Shown here one piece after another: positions 6,406 through 7,870 of a stretch of 7,870 bases of DNA. How positions within the stretch are numbered: the stretch's first letter is position 1; each line of letters opens with the position of its first letter. Origin of the DNA: UBA3006 sp031401235 (GTDB taxonomy: Bacteria; Actinomycetota; Acidimicrobiia; Acidimicrobiales; Ilumatobacteraceae). The translations under genes and the position numbers were made by a program. The notes under the pieces were generated by a model. The model saw nothing but the letters and a program-made list of their open reading frames with translations. It was not told the origin of the DNA and did not search any database. The stretch covers positions 1 through 7,870 of the forward strand of contig JANNRJ010000023.1 in assembly GCA_031401235.1 (NCBI GenBank), written 5' to 3'.

Positions 6406-6411
6406 AGTGTA
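6406..6411 (-). promoter_or_regulatory. Candidate -10 element for L31
   Basis: TACACT on the minus strand matches TATAAT at 4 of 6 positions and lies 9 bases before the L31 ATG, giving an expected 5' leader of only a few bases. No good -35 is visible. The element faces away from the L28 -10 in the same 45-base gap. Confidence 0.35.
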
Positions 6412-6429
6412 GCGGGGCTTTTCGACGTC

Positions 6430-6435
6430 TATACT
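6430..6435 (+). promoter_or_regulatory. Candidate -10 element for L28-L33, leaderless spacing
   Basis: TATACT matches the -10 consensus at 5 of 6 positions and is 6 bases before the L28 ATG, so transcription would start at or next to the start codon. There is no Shine-Dalgarno, as expected for a leaderless message. No clear -35 is seen about 17 bases upstream. Confidence 0.45.
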
Positions 6436-6441
6436 TGTCCA

Positions 6442-6678
6442 ATGCCAAATCGTTGTGATGTTCTCGACAAGCACCCGTCGACAGGACATTCTGTTTCTCA
6501 CTCCAATATCAAATCCAAGCGTTGGTGGAAGGTGAATGCCCACAAGCGACGTTTTTGGCTCCCATCAGAAAAGCGTTGGATTTCGCTCAACGTAAGTTCC
6601 AAAGGTCTTCGCACAATTGACAAAGTAGGCATCGAGCGAGTGGTGGCAGATATCCGCGCCACCGGCAAGAAAGTCTGA
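6442..6678 (+). CDS. rpmB: 50S ribosomal protein L28, zinc-free (C-minus) form
   Basis: The 78-residue product is an L28 protein of the large subunit. It has the family hallmarks: CDVLDKHPSTGHSVSHSN at the N-terminus (normally CxVTGKxPxxGNNVSHSH), a basic KSKRWWKVNAHKRRF core, LPSEKRWISLNVSSKGLRTID, and a terminal GIERVVADIR helix. Only one cysteine (Cys5) is present, so the four-cysteine zinc site of C-plus L28 is absent; it resembles the second L28 copy (RpmB2) of mycobacteria. The ATG at 6442 was chosen over the upstream in-frame ATG at 6379, which lies inside the divergent L31 gene. The unusual Trp-Trp where most family members have Arg-Phe may be lineage-specific. L33 follows 10 bases after the stop, as in many ribosomal L28-L33 operons. 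Confidence 0.95.
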   Translation: MPNRCDVLDKHPSTGHSVSHSNIKSKRWWKVNAHKRRFWLPSEKRWISLNVSSKGLRTIDKVGIERVVADIRATGKKV

Positions 6679-6688
6679 GTACAGAATC

Positions 6689-6859
6689 ATGGCGGCAAAG
6701 AGTAAAGACAAGCGTCCGATTATCAAGTTGCGCTCAACCGCTGACACGGGTTATGTGTATGTCACCCGTAAAAACAAGATCAACTCACGCGAGCGTCTGG
6801 AATTGAAGAAGTACGACCCAGTCGTGCGCAAGCACGTTATTTTCAAAGAAGAGCGTTAA
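6689..6859 (+). CDS. rpmG: 50S ribosomal protein L33, zinc-free (C-minus) form
   Basis: The 56-residue product is the large-subunit protein L33. The signature is KDKRPIIKLRSTADTGYVYV, then TRKNKINSRERLELKKYDPV and RKHVIFKEER at the C-terminus. No cysteine is present, so the CxxC zinc ribbon of C-plus L33 is missing. It starts 10 bases after the L28 stop without a clear Shine-Dalgarno, so it is probably co-transcribed with L28. Its TAA (6857-6859) overlaps the stop of the convergent trans-sulfuration gene within the palindrome TTAA (6856-6859). Length is normal for the family. Confidence 0.96.
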   Translation: MAAKSKDKRPIIKLRSTADTGYVYVTRKNKINSRERLELKKYDPVVRKHVIFKEER

Positions 6860-7870
6860 GCCAACAACGCCTGTTCAAGATCGGCGATGATGTCGTCGGT
6901 CGCTTCGAGTCCCACCGAGAGTCGGATTAATCCGTCGGTAATTCCCGCAACTTTTTGAGACTCCGAATCCATTCCGACATGAGTGGTTGTCGCCGAATGG
7001 CAAATGAGCGACTCGGGTCCGCCAAATGACGCCGCCGGGCGCACAAGTCGCACGGCATCAATGACGCGCTTGGCCGCATCAGTCCCATCATGAACTTCGA
7101 ATGAGAGTACCGAACCAAACTTGCGCATTTGGCGAGCAGCAAGTTGGTGTTGAGCAAACGTCTCAAGTCCCGGGTAGTACACCGCACTCACCGCGGAGTT
7201 TCTACCTAGAAACTCTGCTATCCGTTGAGCACTTGCACATTGATGAGCAAGTCGAACACCCAGTGTGCGAATTCCACGTAACCCATTGAGCGCATCATGA
7301 GGCGATGCAGACGCACCGTGCATAACCGCATATCCCCAAATGGCGTCTATTAATTCCTTGTCCCCGGCGATCACACCAAGAGTGGCATCGTTATGTCCGC
7401 CGATGCCCTTGGTTGCCGAATGCAACGAGAGCGAGATACCGAAATCAAGTGGTCGCTGCCCGAGCGGAGTCCCAATTGTTGAATCGACCATGGTGAACGG
7501 TCCCTTGATAGATCCAAGTTCAGCGAAATCAGAAATTTCCATCAGTGGATTGGAAGGGGATTCGGCAAGCACGAGCATGGTCTTGCCAGGTTTGACGGCT
7601 TCAGCAAATGCACCTGGTTGAGTTCCGTCTACATAGGTGACGTCAATGCCCAGTCTTTTGCATGGTCCGTTGAGAAATGCAATCGTTCCACCATAAATTT
7701 GGCGTTGAGCAACAATATGGTCGCCTGTTGAGCAGAGCGCAAGAACGACACTTGACACCGCGCCCATTCCCGAGGCAAAGGCGAGAGCATCTTGGGCATT
7801 TTCCAATTCGGCGATCGATTGCTCAAATGCACGAACTGTCGGGTTTGCGTATCGCGAATAATTGCCTAAT
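6856..7870 (-). CDS. Cys/Met metabolism PLP-dependent enzyme (cystathionine synthase/lyase type), N-terminus outside the window
   Basis: The frame runs off the window end with no stop, so about 40-50 N-terminal residues are missing; the apparent start TTG at 7806 is internal. Visible in order: YSRYANPTV (about 7858-7832), SGMGA, RQIYGGT, ESPSNPLMEI, DSTIGTPLGQRPLDFG, HSATKGIGGHND with the PLP lysine codon at 7408-7410, ESLICHSATTTH, and the C-terminal GLIRLSVGLEATDDIIADLE. These define the family that makes or breaks C-S bonds: cystathionine gamma-synthase, cystathionine lyases, homoserine sulfhydrylases and methionine gamma-lyase. The Gly in YGGT, where methionine gamma-lyase has Cys (YGCT), argues against that enzyme; the rest cannot be separated by eye. 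Departures from common motifs are DST for DNT and ICHSATTTH for IEHPASMTH. It is convergent with L33. Confidence 0.92.
   Translation of the reverse strand, partial: LGNYSRYANPTVRAFEQSIAELENAQDALAFASGMGAVSSVVLALCSTGDHIVAQRQIYGGTIAFLNGPCKRLGIDVTYVDGTQPGAFAEAVKPGKTMLVLAESPSNPLMEISDFAELGSIKGPFTMVDSTIGTPLGQRPLDFGISLSLHSATKGIGGHNDATLGVIAGDKELIDAIWGYAVMHGASASPHDALNGLRGIRTLGVRLAHQCASAQRIAEFLGRNSAVSAVYYPGLETFAQHQLAARQMRKFGSVLSFEVHDGTDAAKRVIDAVRLVRPAASFGGPESLICHSATTTHVGMDSESQKVAGITDGLIRLSVGLEATDDIIADLEQALLA

Noticed and set aside
6397..6441. Zur operator expected before zinc-free ribosomal protein genes
   Set aside because: No A/T-rich inverted repeat resembling a Zur box is visible in the gap.
1044..7870. 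Second copy of the tRNA-Gly 3' end as an attachment-site repeat
   Set aside because: Reading for GTTCGAAT and CGTCCGCTCC showed only short chance matches such as TTCGAATGAG near 7098.
6856..7870. Methionine gamma-lyase assignment for the partial PLP enzyme
   Set aside because: The active-site cysteine typical of that enzyme (YGCT) is glycine here (YGGT).
1..7870. CRISPR array, insertion sequence or phage/defence system
   Set aside because: No regularly spaced repeats, terminal inverted repeats, transposase, nuclease or phage motifs were found on either strand; the coding space is filled by housekeeping-type enzymes.

Overview
The window looks like a chromosomal stretch from an actinobacterium, probably class Acidimicrobiia or a near relative. 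The evidence is compact gene packing, several starts that look leaderless, a C-minus (zinc-free) L28/L33/L31 ribosomal protein set, and an FMN alpha-hydroxy-acid dehydrogenase resembling mycobacterial LldD2 more than the short proteobacterial enzymes. The class assignment is an inference from memory of these families, not a search result.

Region 1 (1-1043) is GC-rich, about 60-73% in the 60-base lines I counted. It holds the 3' end of an unrecognised reading frame, a single-pass membrane protein with an acidic tail, a 74-residue small protein 5 bases behind it, and a complete tRNA-Gly(GCC) with encoded CCA. Region 2 (1056-2561, minus strand) holds a nucleoside hydrolase followed by a DinB/DUF664 protein. 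Region 3 (2599-6105, plus strand) is a tight three-gene unit: a ribokinase-type PfkB sugar kinase, a group II PLP-dependent amino-acid decarboxylase (ATGA overlap) and an LldD2-like flavoenzyme (7-base gap). Region 4 (6106-6859) carries a type B L31 on the minus strand, divergent from L28 and L33 on the plus strand. Region 5 (6856 to the window end, minus strand) is a trans-sulfuration (Cys/Met metabolism) PLP enzyme whose N-terminus lies outside the window. GC falls to about 55-65% through the DinB gene and to about 35-58% beyond it.

The hydrolase and sugar kinase fit together as nucleoside salvage: the base is released, ribose is freed, and ribose is phosphorylated into the pentose phosphate pathway. 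What the coupled decarboxylase and hydroxy-acid enzyme add is not known; their tight linkage to a nucleoside-cleaving enzyme is the most interesting functional question here. I see no CRISPR array, insertion sequence, phage gene or toxin-antitoxin pair. No gene-free stretch exceeds 300 bases.
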